Below, piece after piece: positions 7,137 through 15,980 of a stretch of 64,000 nt of DNA. Source of the stretch: Microcoleus sp. bin48.metabat.b7b8b9.023 (GTDB lineage: Bacteria; Cyanobacteriota; Cyanobacteriia; Cyanobacteriales; Microcoleaceae); NCBI RefSeq assembly GCF_013299185.1, contig NZ_JAAFKG010000018.1, positions 1 to 64,000 of the forward strand, given 5' to 3'. Every line of letters begins with the position of its first letter. The stretch's first letter is position 1. The notes under the pieces were generated by a model, which made no database searches, was not told the origin of the DNA, and saw nothing but the letters and a program-made list of their open reading frames with translations. The position numbers and the translations under genes are program-made.

Positions 7137-9395
7137 TCAAGCGCTTGTGGGTGAGGGGAAATTAGTATTGGGTCGGGAAAAGTCAACCGGGCGCACGGGA
7201 GGGGCTGTGCCGTTGGTCTTGGCTGTGGGAGGGTCTGGTTGGTAAACTTGGATGCGATCGCGCCCGAGATCTTTGGCTTGGTACAGCGCTGCGTCGGCTG
7301 CGTCAATCAATATCGAGGCTGGGGATTTAGATGCAGGAACCGTACTCGCTGCTGCGTCGGCTGCGTCAATCACCATAGAGGCTTCGGATTCAGAGATAGG
7401 AACCATAGTCGCTATCCCAAGACTGACAGTGACGTAGTTGCTCACCTGAGAACCAGCGTGAGGAATCTGTAAAGCTGCGATTTTGAGCTGTATGTGTTCG
7501 GCTACCAGCTCGGCCCCTTCACTCGCCGTATTCGGCAAAATAACGGCAAATTCTTCGCCTCCGTAGCGAGCTACTAAATCGGCAGGGCGGTTAATTGCTT
7601 TGCCGATCGCCTGGGCGACTTGCCGCAAACACTCGTCTCCCTTTGGATGTCCGTAGGTATCGTTATAAGTTTTAAAAGAATCAATATCGCACAAAATTAG
7701 GGACAGAGGTGTTTGTTCCCGCGCTTGTCGGTGCCACTCCCTGTCTAAATACTGATCGAACCGACGGCGGTTTGCTAGCTGCGTGAGTTCGTCTAAAGTT
7801 GCTAAACGCTCTAACTTGAGGTTTGCTGCTTGCAACTGCTGGTAGAGTTCTGCTTGTTTGATCGCGATCGCCAACTGAGCTGCCAGAGAAGACAATAACT
7901 CGACTTCCAACTGCATCCACTGTCGGGGACTGCACTGGTGAGCCATCAGCAGTCCCCACAATTCCTCCCCTTGCACTAGCGGTACTACCAAATAAGCTCT
8001 GACTTCAAATTGTGCGAGCAAGTCAATTTGATCGTGCGGCAAATCGGCGGTGGAGACATCCGCGATCGGTCGGATCGCCCGATGTTGGTAGGCTTCAAGA
8101 TAGAACTCGTCAAAACAGAAATTTTCCAGGGTTTCTCCCAGCATCGGCCGACAGTTGAGTGCTACAGATTCCACTGTCACCGCTCCCGTTGCGGGTGTGG
8201 CGCAGTGACTGCCCGTGCAGGGGTTAAAGCGGACGATCATCACTCGATCGGCCTGAAGGAACTGGCGCACTTCTGTCACTGTCGTGCTGAGCACTTCGCC
8301 CAAATCTAGAGACTGGCGGATGTGCTGAGTAATCGTCGCCATCAGCAGTTCCCGTTCGTTTTGCTGTCGCAGCGCCTCTTCTGCCTGCTTGTACTCAGTA
8401 ATATCTTGAGCGGTGCCGAAAATTTGTTTGGGCTTACCCTCTGCTGTGCGGGCGAACACTTGATCGCGGCAGCGAAAGTGGCGCCATTCGCCCGATCGGT
8501 GTTGGAGCCGATAGTCCAACTCCAAAATATGCCCGTCTGCGGCTGAGGGAAATTTTTGCAGGTGGGCTGATAGCCTCGGCAAATCTTCTGGGTACACCAA
8601 ACTGGAGTACAAAGCTGTTTGCATCTGTAAAATTTCTTGGGGAGTGTAGCCTAGCAGCTTAGAAGCTTGACCGTTGACATAGACGTTGCGCTGTTCGGTC
8701 AAGTCGTAAATGTATAGTAAATAAGGCGCCGCATCGGCAATCTGCTGGATGAAATGCTGGCTCTCGCGCAATTCTGCTTCCACCCGCTGGCGCACTTCCA
8801 CTTCTTCCAAAGCTTGATCTCGCATCGTGCGGTAAGCTTGGATGCGGTGGGTGAGGTCGGTTACGTCTTGTATTACCAACAGGGCGTAAAACGATTGACA
8901 GTTTGGTGGGATAAAGCCGTAAGGCGAAATTGAATCCCGAAAGTTTGATGGCAATCCGACACCAACAGAATCTCCTTGTCGCACCATACCATCTGGTTCC
9001 AACTCCACAGTCGATCGAATCAAGTTGGGAATATTCAGTTCTGCAACGCCCGGTGAAAGTGCAGGGACAGCCGTCACAGTAGTTTGCTGGATGCGCTGCT
9101 GGCCCTCTTGCCAAGTTGCCGGAATCAGGTGCTTGTGAATTTGAGAAGAAAAAATTGTTGGCGGGCCTCCTGCAAAGATTTGCTGGAAGCGATTTGCGTA
9201 CTTGAGCTGGCTCAGGTGAGGAAAATGAGTTGTGATCTTGGTTCCCAACATTTGCTCGCGCCCTATTTTCGTCCAGTCTTCCAGACAGGCATTCCAAAAC
9301 AGCACCACAAAATCATCTCGCAGCAGGCAGGCGCCGACTGGTACACTGTCGAGAACTCCAAACTTTTCCTCAATAGTTTTGCTCTCCTCGATCAT
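7137..9395 (-). CDS. Diguanylate cyclase, PAS-PAS-GAF-GGDEF
   Basis: 752 aa, predicted soluble cyclase making c-di-GMP. Domains in order: short N-terminal PAS-like region (about 10-180), PAS/PAC (about 212-335), GAF (about 355-515), GGDEF (about 530-718). The active-site motif is GGEEF at 612-616, and an inhibitory-site RxxD (RPAD, 603-606) sits five residues before it, so product feedback is expected. The GAF resembles phytochrome-type GAFs (RAYLVVPLVQGEELWGLLMAHQC), but the usual Cys-His bilin site reads PHDQ, so ordinary chromophore attachment is doubtful. The ATG overlaps the upstream CheC-like stop as ATGA. Oddity: a 21-residue in-frame duplication (VIDAADAA at 675-682, LIDAADAA at 696-703) inside the GGDEF domain. 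Confidence 0.9.
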   Translation of the reverse strand: MIEESKTIEEKFGVLDSVPVGACLLRDDFVVLFWNACLEDWTKIGREQMLGTKITTHFPHLSQLKYANRFQQIFAGGPPTIFSSQIHKHLIPATWQEGQQRIQQTTVTAVPALSPGVAELNIPNLIRSTVELEPDGMVRQGDSVGVGLPSNFRDSISPYGFIPPNCQSFYALLVIQDVTDLTHRIQAYRTMRDQALEEVEVRQRVEAELRESQHFIQQIADAAPYLLYIYDLTEQRNVYVNGQASKLLGYTPQEILQMQTALYSSLVYPEDLPRLSAHLQKFPSAADGHILELDYRLQHRSGEWRHFRCRDQVFARTAEGKPKQIFGTAQDITEYKQAEEALRQQNERELLMATITQHIRQSLDLGEVLSTTVTEVRQFLQADRVMIVRFNPCTGSHCATPATGAVTVESVALNCRPMLGETLENFCFDEFYLEAYQHRAIRPIADVSTADLPHDQIDLLAQFEVRAYLVVPLVQGEELWGLLMAHQCSPRQWMQLEVELLSSLAAQLAIAIKQAELYQQLQAANLKLERLATLDELTQLANRRRFDQYLDREWHRQAREQTPLSLILCDIDSFKTYNDTYGHPKGDECLRQVAQAIGKAINRPADLVARYGGEEFAVILPNTASEGAELVAEHIQLKIAALQIPHAGSQVSNYVTVSLGIATMVPISESEASMVIDAADAAASTVPASKSPASILIDAADAALYQAKDLGRDRIQVYQPDPPTAKTNGTAPPVRPVDFSRPNTNFPSPTSA

Positions 9396-10000
9396 AGACC
9401 CCCGGCAAGTTGATTGATCGCAGCCAACAAGGCGTCAAAGGAACTGACATTGAAAATGAGGATGATATCTCCTTCAATGTGAAGCCTTTCAATAATGAAA
9501 CGGGTTTGGGCTAATAAAACCACTGTATCAGCAGCCAAACCGCCAGATGTGAGCAAAGTAGCGATCGTCCCTTCCGTGTAATTGGGAATTGAGTAGTTCA
9601 GGCGCTGCTGAAGTACGTTGCTGATTGCACCCATGACCCCGTTGATTACAATATTTCCTACTTCACTCAGCGTACCAATTTTGACCGAATCCAGGTCGTG
9701 AGTTCCAGCTTCTTCCCCAGTCAGCATGGTCACGAGCGTGGCCGCACTGTTGGTGGGAAAGACTAGCTGGGCAATGCCTCCAAAGGAACCAGTAAATTTG
9801 AGCTGGACGGCGGAAATTTGTTCGCCGTTGAGGTGCTGCTCTAATTCTGTTTGCACGTCGGCTGGAGACAGGATTTGGAGGTAGGGAATTTGCAAGCGAA
9901 TGGGAGATTCGATCATGTCGTTCAAAATCCCTGCTGCTTGACCGATCCCGATGTTGACGAGTTCCTGCAAAGCATCGAGCTGTCGAGCGCTTAATTTCAT
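9392..10000 (-). CDS. CheC-like phosphatase
   Basis: 202 aa, similar to CheC/CheX-type phosphatases that dephosphorylate CheY-like receivers. The first active-site helix reads DALQELVNIGIGQAA, matching the D-x3-E-x2-N pattern. A second partial motif is LSEVGNIVINGVMGAI. The N-terminus MKLSARQLDALQELVNIG is standard; earlier in-frame codons would lie inside the receiver gene. Its ATG overlaps the receiver's TGA (ATGA), and its own stop overlaps the cyclase ATG the same way, so the three genes are probably translationally coupled. The likely role is tuning the phosphorylation of the neighbouring receiver. Confidence 0.85.
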   Translation of the reverse strand: MKLSARQLDALQELVNIGIGQAAGILNDMIESPIRLQIPYLQILSPADVQTELEQHLNGEQISAVQLKFTGSFGGIAQLVFPTNSAATLVTMLTGEEAGTHDLDSVKIGTLSEVGNIVINGVMGAISNVLQQRLNYSIPNYTEGTIATLLTSGGLAADTVVLLAQTRFIIERLHIEGDIILIFNVSSFDALLAAINQLAGGL

Positions 10001-10374
10001 GGGGCGCTCTCCTCGCTGGCACTGAGAGCTTTTTTGATCCACCCGATCAGTTCGTCTGAGTTGGGCATTTTGTGAATTACTGCCAGGGCTCCGAGTTCCA
10101 TGCATTCGGATTTGGTGGTTGATTGAATATCTGCGGTAATGACGATGACTGGAATGTTATATCCTCGATCGCGCATGGCTTGCAGGACTTCGCGACCTTC
10201 CATTTCTGGCATCAGCAAATCTAAGAGCATACAGTTTGGGGTCTTAGCGGTCAGCAGTTCCAGAGCTTCCGGGCCGCTCGATGCTTCCCAAGTCTCGTAT
10301 CCTTCTGCTCGCAGGATTTTGCAGATTACCCTGCGAGTCAACCACGAATCTTCGACAACGAGAATTGATGTCAC
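9997..10374 (-). CDS. CheY-like single-domain response regulator
   Basis: Single receiver domain. Acidic pocket in ILVVEDSW, phospho-acceptor Asp in MLLDLLMPEMEG, conserved Thr in VIVITAD, and Lys in VIHKMP. I chose the GTG at 10374 because AAGGAGGAG precedes it at good distance; a GTG at 10422 would extend the protein by 16 residues. No output domain is present, so it acts through partners. It is first in a three-gene unit with the CheC-like protein and the cyclase. No CheA or CheW is in the window, so its kinase is elsewhere. Confidence 0.85.
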   Translation of the reverse strand: MTSILVVEDSWLTRRVICKILRAEGYETWEASSGPEALELLTAKTPNCMLLDLLMPEMEGREVLQAMRDRGYNIPVIVITADIQSTTKSECMELGALAVIHKMPNSDELIGWIKKALSASEESAP

Positions 10375-10548
10375 TACGTTCTCCTCCTTCAATTGTTTAG
10401 GACTGACCGATGTTGCAGGCACTGCTTCGATCTTGACAGTAGTTTAAACTGTTGGGATCGCCTGCGATCGCTCGCATTAGGTGAATTCCTGTTCTTAAAA
10501 ACTAACGCATTAAGGTGTTCGATAGTCGAGTCTCTTTGATTATGGGAA

Positions 10549-10581
10549 GAAAAAACCCGGTTTCTGAATGAAACCAGGTTT
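10549..10581 (-). terminator. Rho-independent terminator of the TPR gene
   Basis: On the minus strand AAACCTGGTTTC, a 5-base loop, then GAAACCGGGTTT form a 12-bp stem with one mismatch, followed by a T run. It lies 31 bases downstream of the TPR gene stop. The arm GAAACCGGGTTTTT is shared with the dispersed repeats at 56612, 62048 and 63189. Confidence 0.8.
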
Positions 10582-10612
10582 GCGGGATCTGTATTGCTCG
10601 TAACACCGGCCC

Positions 10613-11143
10613 TCAATTATAGATTACCAAACGCTTCCTGAGGGACTCTACTCGCTTTTTAGCAGTGGCATTTTCTGGATCGCAGGTAAGAGCTTGTTCG
10701 TACATTTCCAAGGCTTGAGCGGTTAATTTCTTGCGCTCATAGGCGTGACCGAGATTGTTGAGAGATGTAACGTAGTCGGGCTGCAACTTCAGGGCTTCTT
10801 TGTACTGACGGATCGCGATGTCGTACTGTTCTTGGCCGAAGTGGGCAAAACCTAGGGCGTTGTAAAGAAATGCTAGATCTTCTTCGCCTGCTAATTCTTG
10901 GCTTTTCAGAGCTTTTTGAAATAGTACGATCGCCTGGGAGTAAAGTTTCTTATCTACATAGATACTGCCTAACTCGTAGTATTCCTGTGCTGTTCCTTTT
11001 TCTATGGTCAGCTTATTCTCTAAGCGTTCCAAAGACATTTCCAGCTTCCGAGTTTTGAAAATCTGGCGCACAATAAACCAGGCACTGCCGCCGAGTATAG
11101 CCAACAAAACTGACAGGTAAACAATCAGCAAATTACTATCCAT
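10613..11143 (-). CDS. Membrane-anchored TPR protein
   Basis: 176 aa. An N-terminal transmembrane helix (LLIVYLSVLLAILGGSAWFIV, about 4-24) and a basic stop-transfer segment are followed by three to four tetratricopeptide repeats (ALGFAHFGQEQYDIAIRQYKEA; SLNNLGHAYERKKLTAQALEMY). It is probably a scaffold at the cytoplasmic face of a membrane. In cyanobacteria a TPR gene of this kind often follows rpmI-rplT; here an IS605-type element separates them. A strong terminator follows. Partners are unknown. Confidence 0.85.
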   Translation of the reverse strand: MDSNLLIVYLSVLLAILGGSAWFIVRQIFKTRKLEMSLERLENKLTIEKGTAQEYYELGSIYVDKKLYSQAIVLFQKALKSQELAGEEDLAFLYNALGFAHFGQEQYDIAIRQYKEALKLQPDYVTSLNNLGHAYERKKLTAQALEMYEQALTCDPENATAKKRVESLRKRLVIYN

Positions 11144-11223
11144 GTTTTTTTATGTTAGTTGGTTTGTGGAAGGTTTTATTTATTTTAATCTGTTAGCAAT
11201 CTGTGAGATTTGCCTTGGCAACT

Positions 11224-12520
11224 ATTTGACACTCCCCGCCGTAAACGGCTAGGATTCTTCATTCACAGGGAGATGCCTTGTAAAAGCAGTGCCTTTACTC
11301 GGTCTTACTCTCCCTCCTGAAGCAGTAACGGTATGCCCTACCGCCAAAATTCGTAAACCTTCATCCCGAATATTCTTAGCAGCATTAATATCTCTATCAT
11401 GGTTTTCTCCACATTTAGGACATTGCCAACTACGAATATCCAAACTCAAGCTATCCACGCGATTTAAACAGTTATTACAAGTCTTAGAACTGGGATAGAA
11501 CCTATCTACTTCGATGTAGGTTTTTCCTTCCCATTCCGACTTGTATTTCAGCATGGTACAAAATTCTCCCCAACCAGCATCACTAATTGATTTAGCTAGT
11601 TTGTGGTTTTTCACCATGTTTCTAACTGCTAGATTCTCTACAACTATGACTTGATTTTCGTCAACTAATTTACGACTTAGTTTGTGTATAAAATCTTCGC
11701 GACATCGGACAATCTTAGCGTGAACCTTGGCAACTTTAATCCTAGCTTTATGACGGTTATTAGAACCTTTAAGCTTATGGCTTAGTTGCTTTTGTCTCCT
11801 AGCTAACTTCTTTTCATATTTTCGATAATATTTAGGATTCCCATGCTTGGTTCCATCGGATGTAATAGCGTAATGGGTTAAACCAACGTCTATCCCAATC
11901 GCCTTTCCTTCTGATGATTTTTCAGGTAAATTTTTACCATCATCATAGAGGCAGGCTGCAAAATATTCCCCCGATGGATTAACTGAAACCGTGACAGATT
12001 TTAGAGTCCCTTCTGGTTGCCTTGAGACTTTACAATGAACATCACCAATTTTAGGCAATCTCAATATATCGTCTTTTAATTTACATCCTTGAGGAAATCT
12101 AATAGATTGTCTATTCCGCTTTTTCTTAAAGTTAGGATATTTAGCCCTACCTTCAAAAAAGTTAAGGAAAGCACTAGAAAGATTTAAGGCTGCTTGCTGC
12201 AGGGCTTGTGATGGTGCTTCTGTCAGCCATTCGTACTCTTTCTTAAGAGAAGGTAGAAGATTGATTATTTCATTTCTACTTAATCCTTTCCCTGTTTGCT
12301 TATAGGTTTCAGACGTTAGATTGAGCGTGTAGTTGTAAAACCATCTTGCACAGCCAAACGACTTCGCAAGCAAAATGGATTGCTCACTGGTCGGATATAT
12401 TCTGTACTTGAAGGCTTTTAGCATTTTGCTTACCAAACTACTAATACTATGGTAACATAGAAAAAGATTAAATACAAAGCCGTCTTAAAAGACGGGGTTT
12501 TAAACCCATTCTTCTGATAA
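11224..12520 (-). mobile_element. tnpB-only IS200/IS605-type element, apparently intact
   Basis: The right end on the minus strand is CTAGCCGTTTACGGCGGGGA followed by GTGTCAA, a hairpin-containing end typical of this family. Beyond the tnpB start lies a left-end hairpin CCGTCTTTTAAGACGG at about 12480-12497. There is no tnpA, so mobility would need help in trans. The element lies between rplT and the TPR gene. The outer boundary at about 12520 is approximate. Confidence 0.75.
11249..12424 (-). CDS. tnpB: RNA-guided TnpB nuclease (IS605-type OrfB)
   Basis: Full-length TnpB of 391 aa from ATG 12424; a TTG at 12436 would add four residues, and the numbers below use that longer form. The N-terminus MLKAFKYRIYPTSEQ is typical. 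RuvC residues are all visible: D183 (GIDVGLTHY), E267 (VVENLAV) and D349 (HDRDINAAKNI). The zinc finger is C320-x2-C323 and C339-x2-C342. It is therefore predicted to be an active RuvC nuclease guided by an omega-RNA made from the 3' end of the gene and the element's right end, cleaving at empty donor sites. No TnpA is present. There is no clear Shine-Dalgarno. Confidence 0.93.
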   Translation of the reverse strand: MLKAFKYRIYPTSEQSILLAKSFGCARWFYNYTLNLTSETYKQTGKGLSRNEIINLLPSLKKEYEWLTEAPSQALQQAALNLSSAFLNFFEGRAKYPNFKKKRNRQSIRFPQGCKLKDDILRLPKIGDVHCKVSRQPEGTLKSVTVSVNPSGEYFAACLYDDGKNLPEKSSEGKAIGIDVGLTHYAITSDGTKHGNPKYYRKYEKKLARRQKQLSHKLKGSNNRHKARIKVAKVHAKIVRCREDFIHKLSRKLVDENQVIVVENLAVRNMVKNHKLAKSISDAGWGEFCTMLKYKSEWEGKTYIEVDRFYPSSKTCNNCLNRVDSLSLDIRSWQCPKCGENHDRDINAAKNIRDEGLRILAVGHTVTASGGRVRPSKGTAFTRHLPVNEES

Positions 12521-12702
12521 AAAGACGAAAATGGCGATCGACTAGCCCGATCGCAATTTCTGAAAAATCAAGAATCCAGAAGTAAGAACAAAGAAGGAAA
12601 ATGAGTCTCAACCTCCTAGATTTATCAGGAGTTTTCCTTCTCTGGCAGATAGCTAAATCTTTCCTACTTCTGCTTTCTTCTGTCGGAAAACTATTCAAGC
12701 TT

Positions 12703-13059
12703 TCACGATCCGGCTCGATTTGCCATTTCCACGACTTTACCGAATGTTGCGGGGTCAATGATTGCCATTTGTGCCAGCATTTTGCGGTTGATTTCGATAT
12801 TGGCTTTCTTCATGTTGCCGATCAGTCTGCTGTAGCTCGTGCCGTGTTGGCGCGATGCAGCATTGATCCGAGCAATCCACAGGCGGCGGAAATCGCGTTT
12901 CCGTTTTTTGCGATCGCGATAACCGTTACGCAGGGCTTGCATCACCCGTTGGTTAGCTGTGCGGAACTGTTTGGACTGTGCGCCTCGGAAACCCTTGGCT
13001 AATTTGAGAATTTTTTTGCGGCGCGCTCTGGCGACATTACCGCGTTTTACCCGTGTCAT
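12703..13059 (-). CDS. rplT: 50S ribosomal protein L20
   Basis: 118 aa, the normal length for L20. The start [20 protein letters not shown] and the motif [20 protein letters not shown] are diagnostic. L20 binds 23S rRNA early in 50S assembly and in many bacteria represses its own operon. It follows rpmI by 19 bases, so the two are co-transcribed. The usual downstream TPR gene is now separated from it by the tnpB element. Confidence 0.98.
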   Translation of the reverse strand: MTRVKRGNVARARRKKILKLAKGFRGAQSKQFRTANQRVMQALRNGYRDRKKRKRDFRRLWIARINAASRQHGTSYSRLIGNMKKANIEINRKMLAQMAIIDPATFGKVVEMANRAGS

Positions 13060-13078
13060 CTTTAATTTCCGTTAAACT

Positions 13079-13276
13079 TTACAAGTATGGAAGCATTAAC
13101 CGCACGTTACCATCATTGGTCTCATCGATGACGACCAGCTTAGAGAGACGGCTTTTGCGAGCTGAACTTTTGTGTGAAAGCAAGTGGCTTTTGTAAGCTT
13201 TGCGGCGCACAATTTTTCCGCTGCCGGTCGCTCTAAAGCGCTTTGCGGCTGCTTTGCGAGTTTTGAGTTTTGGCAT
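13079..13276 (-). CDS. rpmI: 50S ribosomal protein L35
   Basis: 65 aa, very basic, with [20 protein letters not shown] and the [15 protein letters not shown] segment typical of L35. It is the first gene of the rpmI-rplT unit. infC is not adjacent, as is common in cyanobacteria. No leader structure could be judged by eye. Confidence 0.97.
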   Translation of the reverse strand: MPKLKTRKAAAKRFRATGSGKIVRRKAYKSHLLSHKSSARKSRLSKLVVIDETNDGNVRLMLPYL

Positions 13277-13430
13277 GGACTGGTGTTATTTGGACACAAG
13301 CTTCAACTGTATCACGTTTGTGGTACTTTCTGCAAGCGAGATTTGCGACGATCGATCGGGATGGGCGATCGGCTAATCTTGGCTGTGTGGATGGGCGATC
13401 GGTTACGATCTCGACATAGAGAGCGTGAAA

Positions 13431-14267
13431 ATGATGAAAACAGTTCTAATTACAGGTGCTTCAAGTGGAATCGGTAAGGCGACGACTGAGAAACTACTTG
13501 AGGATGGCTACTGCGTATACGCATCTGCACGAAGCATCGATAAATTGAAACACCTAGAAGCCAGAGGTGCAAAAATTATTGAATTGGATGTCACCCAAGA
13601 CGAATCGATGAAATCGGGAGTCGATCGCATCATTCGTGAATGCGGCAGACTCGACATCTTAATCAACAATGCTGGATACGGTTCTTACGGTGCTCTAGAA
13701 GATATTCCGATGCAAGAGGCAAGACATCAATTTGAAATCAATGTTTTTGGACTGGGAAGGCTGACACAGTTAGCGATCCCACAGATGCGCGAACAGTCGT
13801 TTGGAAAAATTGTCAATATTACATCTGTGGGCGGCAAAATCTACGAACCGCTTGGAAGCTGGTATCACGCCAGCAAGTTTGCTGTGGAAGGACTCAGTGA
13901 TTGTCTTAGACTTGAACTTGAACCTTTTGGGATTGACGTAATCATTGTTGAACCGGGACCAATTAGAACGCAATGGGGTTCGATTGCGATCGAAAAATTG
14001 ATGCGGATGTCCGGTCATACTGTCTATGCAAAGGCGGCTCAAACTGGAGCAAAATTATTAGCGCTCAGCAATGATGAGAAGGTTGCTTCTGAACCCGAAG
14101 CGATCGCAAATACAATATCAAAAGCCCTCAAAGCAGAGAAACCGAAAGCACGATATGCAGCAGGAAATGGAGCTAAGTTTTTGGTTACATTTCGCAAGTT
14201 TGCGAGTGACGCTATGATGGATCGCTTTATGCGATTCATCATAAAACAAGCAGCATCACGGCAGTAG
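13431..14267 (+). CDS. Short-chain dehydrogenase/reductase
   Basis: NAD(P)-dependent oxidoreductase of the classical SDR family, 278 aa. Cofactor motif TGASSGIG at 8-15, NNAG at 79-82, catalytic S132 (NITSVGG) and Y145-x3-K149 (YHASK). The family includes retinol/steroid-type reductases, but the substrate here is unknown. The start may be GTG 13425 or ATG 13431/13434; I took the first ATG. It lies divergent from rpmI. Confidence 0.9.
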   Translation: MMKTVLITGASSGIGKATTEKLLEDGYCVYASARSIDKLKHLEARGAKIIELDVTQDESMKSGVDRIIRECGRLDILINNAGYGSYGALEDIPMQEARHQFEINVFGLGRLTQLAIPQMREQSFGKIVNITSVGGKIYEPLGSWYHASKFAVEGLSDCLRLELEPFGIDVIIVEPGPIRTQWGSIAIEKLMRMSGHTVYAKAAQTGAKLLALSNDEKVASEPEAIANTISKALKAEKPKARYAAGNGAKFLVTFRKFASDAMMDRFMRFIIKQAASRQ

Positions 14268-14308
14268 GAAGGTGCATCTGAGCCAATCGTACTGAAATCG
14301 ATGCTTAT

Positions 14309-14428
14309 ATGGAGGCAGAAGAAGCCAAATTTGATGCGATGCTTCAACCGCTACAGTCTACAGATCCGTTTTTGTACAACAAATTAATCGCAGCAGCAAA
14401 GACAGCAAGACAGCAGGCAAAATCGTGA
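14309..14428 (+). other. Possible 39-codon coding remnant after the SDR gene
   Basis: An open stretch encodes MEAEEAKFDAMLQPLQSTDP and continues to end TARQQAKS. It looks protein-like (charged helix) but has no ribosome binding site, and the frame extends upstream without a start. It could be the end of a lost gene or a small gene. I do not recognise it. Confidence 0.25.
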
Positions 14429-14477
14429 ATATTCGTTGCCGATCCAGGCTAAAAATCCTGTGGTACAAGTCGTATCA

Positions 14478-15257
14478 TTAGTAAACTTGGCGCTGCTCTC
14501 GGTACAAGCGGAGTGCGTGATTTCCGGCAACAGTAGCCTGCAATTCTTTAATTACCGCTGCCATATCGATCGGCAATTCCTCAATTTTAGCCACCAAAAC
14601 CGGATGTTCGCGAGGCTGCAACACAGGAGCAGCTAATGCTGCAAAAGTCAAGTCTGCTGCCGATAGTCGATCGCCAGCTAAATAAGGGCGATCGTCTGCT
14701 AATCTTTGATTAACTATCTCGAAAACTTCCCGAATCCCTTGCAGCGAAAGGGCTGCTGACTCTGCTGTAATGCTGTAGAGTTGCCGCACTTTGGCGCTAA
14801 TAAACGGAAAGGCTATTTCAAATCCCACTCGCTCAAACAGGGGCGTCCCCTTGCACCAAGCTTTTCGCATTGTTTGGCGATTATCCAATCGATAATAATA
14901 TCCCCAATTGCGAATATCTACCCCCAATCTCGTATCAAACAACTCTTCCAATTCTTCGACTTCTCGACGCAATTCAGCTTGTTCTGGATACAAGCAAAAA
15001 TCTGATGAACTTAGGGTATTGAGATAATGCAAAATATCGGTTGAATCGGTAAAAATACCAGATTTAGCAACTAATATGGGAACGCTGCTACCTCCGTATT
15101 TGCGGGTAACAGAGCGGTGAAAAGCAGGTACGTGTTGTTCTTCAACGTAGGGAATTTTTAGCAAGTCTAGCGCCCAGCGAACTTTTTCGCAGTAGTGGCT
15201 GATGGGGATGGTGATAAGGCGGACAACTTCGGTATTGGAAACTGTTGAATGATTCAT
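14478..15257 (-). CDS. Glutathione S-transferase family protein
   Basis: Thioredoxin-like N-terminal domain (VRLITIPISHYCEKVRWALD, with the cis-Pro/GSH site in GGSSVPIL and DSTDILHYL) and an all-helical C-terminal domain ending in DRLSAADLTFAALAAPVL. About 259 aa. The start at ATG 15257 places the first beta strand near the N-terminus as usual; a codon at 15305 would add 16 residues. It lies about 120 bases downstream of the thioesterase gene, and both are downstream of a TetR gene and a palindromic site. A role in detoxification of electrophiles is an inference from this context. Confidence 0.85.
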   Translation of the reverse strand: MNHSTVSNTEVVRLITIPISHYCEKVRWALDLLKIPYVEEQHVPAFHRSVTRKYGGSSVPILVAKSGIFTDSTDILHYLNTLSSSDFCLYPEQAELRREVEELEELFDTRLGVDIRNWGYYYRLDNRQTMRKAWCKGTPLFERVGFEIAFPFISAKVRQLYSITAESAALSLQGIREVFEIVNQRLADDRPYLAGDRLSAADLTFAALAAPVLQPREHPVLVAKIEELPIDMAAVIKELQATVAGNHALRLYREQRQVY

Positions 15258-15377
15258 AAAGTAATTGAGATTTGTGAATGTTTGCAGTTTTTTGGACATT
15301 CGCATTATTTCTAGTCCGGAAAATTAAAGGACTGAAGTGCTTAATACAAACAGTATTTTGGCTAAAGATTTATCGAT

Positions 15378-15803
15378 TTATTGCTGTGCAAAATATGCTT
15401 GAGAAAACTCAGATGGAATCGGCACTGGTTTGCGAGTTGACAGTTCAATAAAACAACCAGATTGTTGGGCAATCGCAGCGACTTTACCAGCTACAATTAT
15501 TTCAGCTTCCATTATTAACTTAAGCGATTTCATTTTACTAATCCACATTTTACCAGTTGGTTTATCGAAAATATTAATCGGCTGCTTGTATTCAATTGCT
15601 GTTTTCATCAGCATCGGAGCTACGCCGTTTTGCAGCATTTTTTGGATGGGGAAATAAGCAGCACCAAGTGCGATTCGCAAGTCTTCTAACCAGCGGATGT
15701 AAACAATATTGCTGACGATTCCCGCAAAGTCGATATCGTAAGTTTGTACGGGAAAGCTTAATTCTATTTCCAAAGGTCTTTTTTGTTCGCTAGATACTTG
15801 CAT
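15378..15803 (-). CDS. Hotdog-fold acyl-CoA thioesterase
   Basis: 141 aa 4HBT-type thioesterase. The motif DIDFAGIVSNIVYIRWLED matches the D-x2-G-x-V-x-N-x2-Y active-site helix, with D25 as the likely catalytic residue. It probably hydrolyses acyl-CoA or acyl-ACP. It lies between the TetR gene and the GST gene on the same strand. The palindrome at 15939 is 136 bases upstream of its start, so control by TetR is likely. Confidence 0.85.
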   Translation of the reverse strand: MQVSSEQKRPLEIELSFPVQTYDIDFAGIVSNIVYIRWLEDLRIALGAAYFPIQKMLQNGVAPMLMKTAIEYKQPINIFDKPTGKMWISKMKSLKLIMEAEIIVAGKVAAIAQQSGCFIELSTRKPVPIPSEFSQAYFAQQ

Positions 15804-15938
15804 TTTGGGTACTCTTAGTCTATTTTTAATGATTGAAAAACGGGTTCGCTTGGAGTAGAAAAATTGGAGGCAGAGCCCCCGGATCTGCGTTACTAGGCAG
15901 ATCCTAGTAACGAGTAGAACTAGCCGATCGCACTTTTG

Positions 15939-15952
15939 AGACCGAACGGTCT
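15939..15952. promoter_or_regulatory. Palindromic operator candidate upstream of thioesterase-GST
   Basis: AGACCGAACGGTCT is a perfect palindrome apart from the central AA. It shares its ACCG...CGGT arms with the palindrome in front of the TetR gene. It resembles NemR-type boxes (GACC...GGTC). Binding by the adjacent TetR protein is inferred. Confidence 0.55.
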
Positions 15953-15980
15953 GTTTTGTCTCAAAAAAAATTATCCGGCT

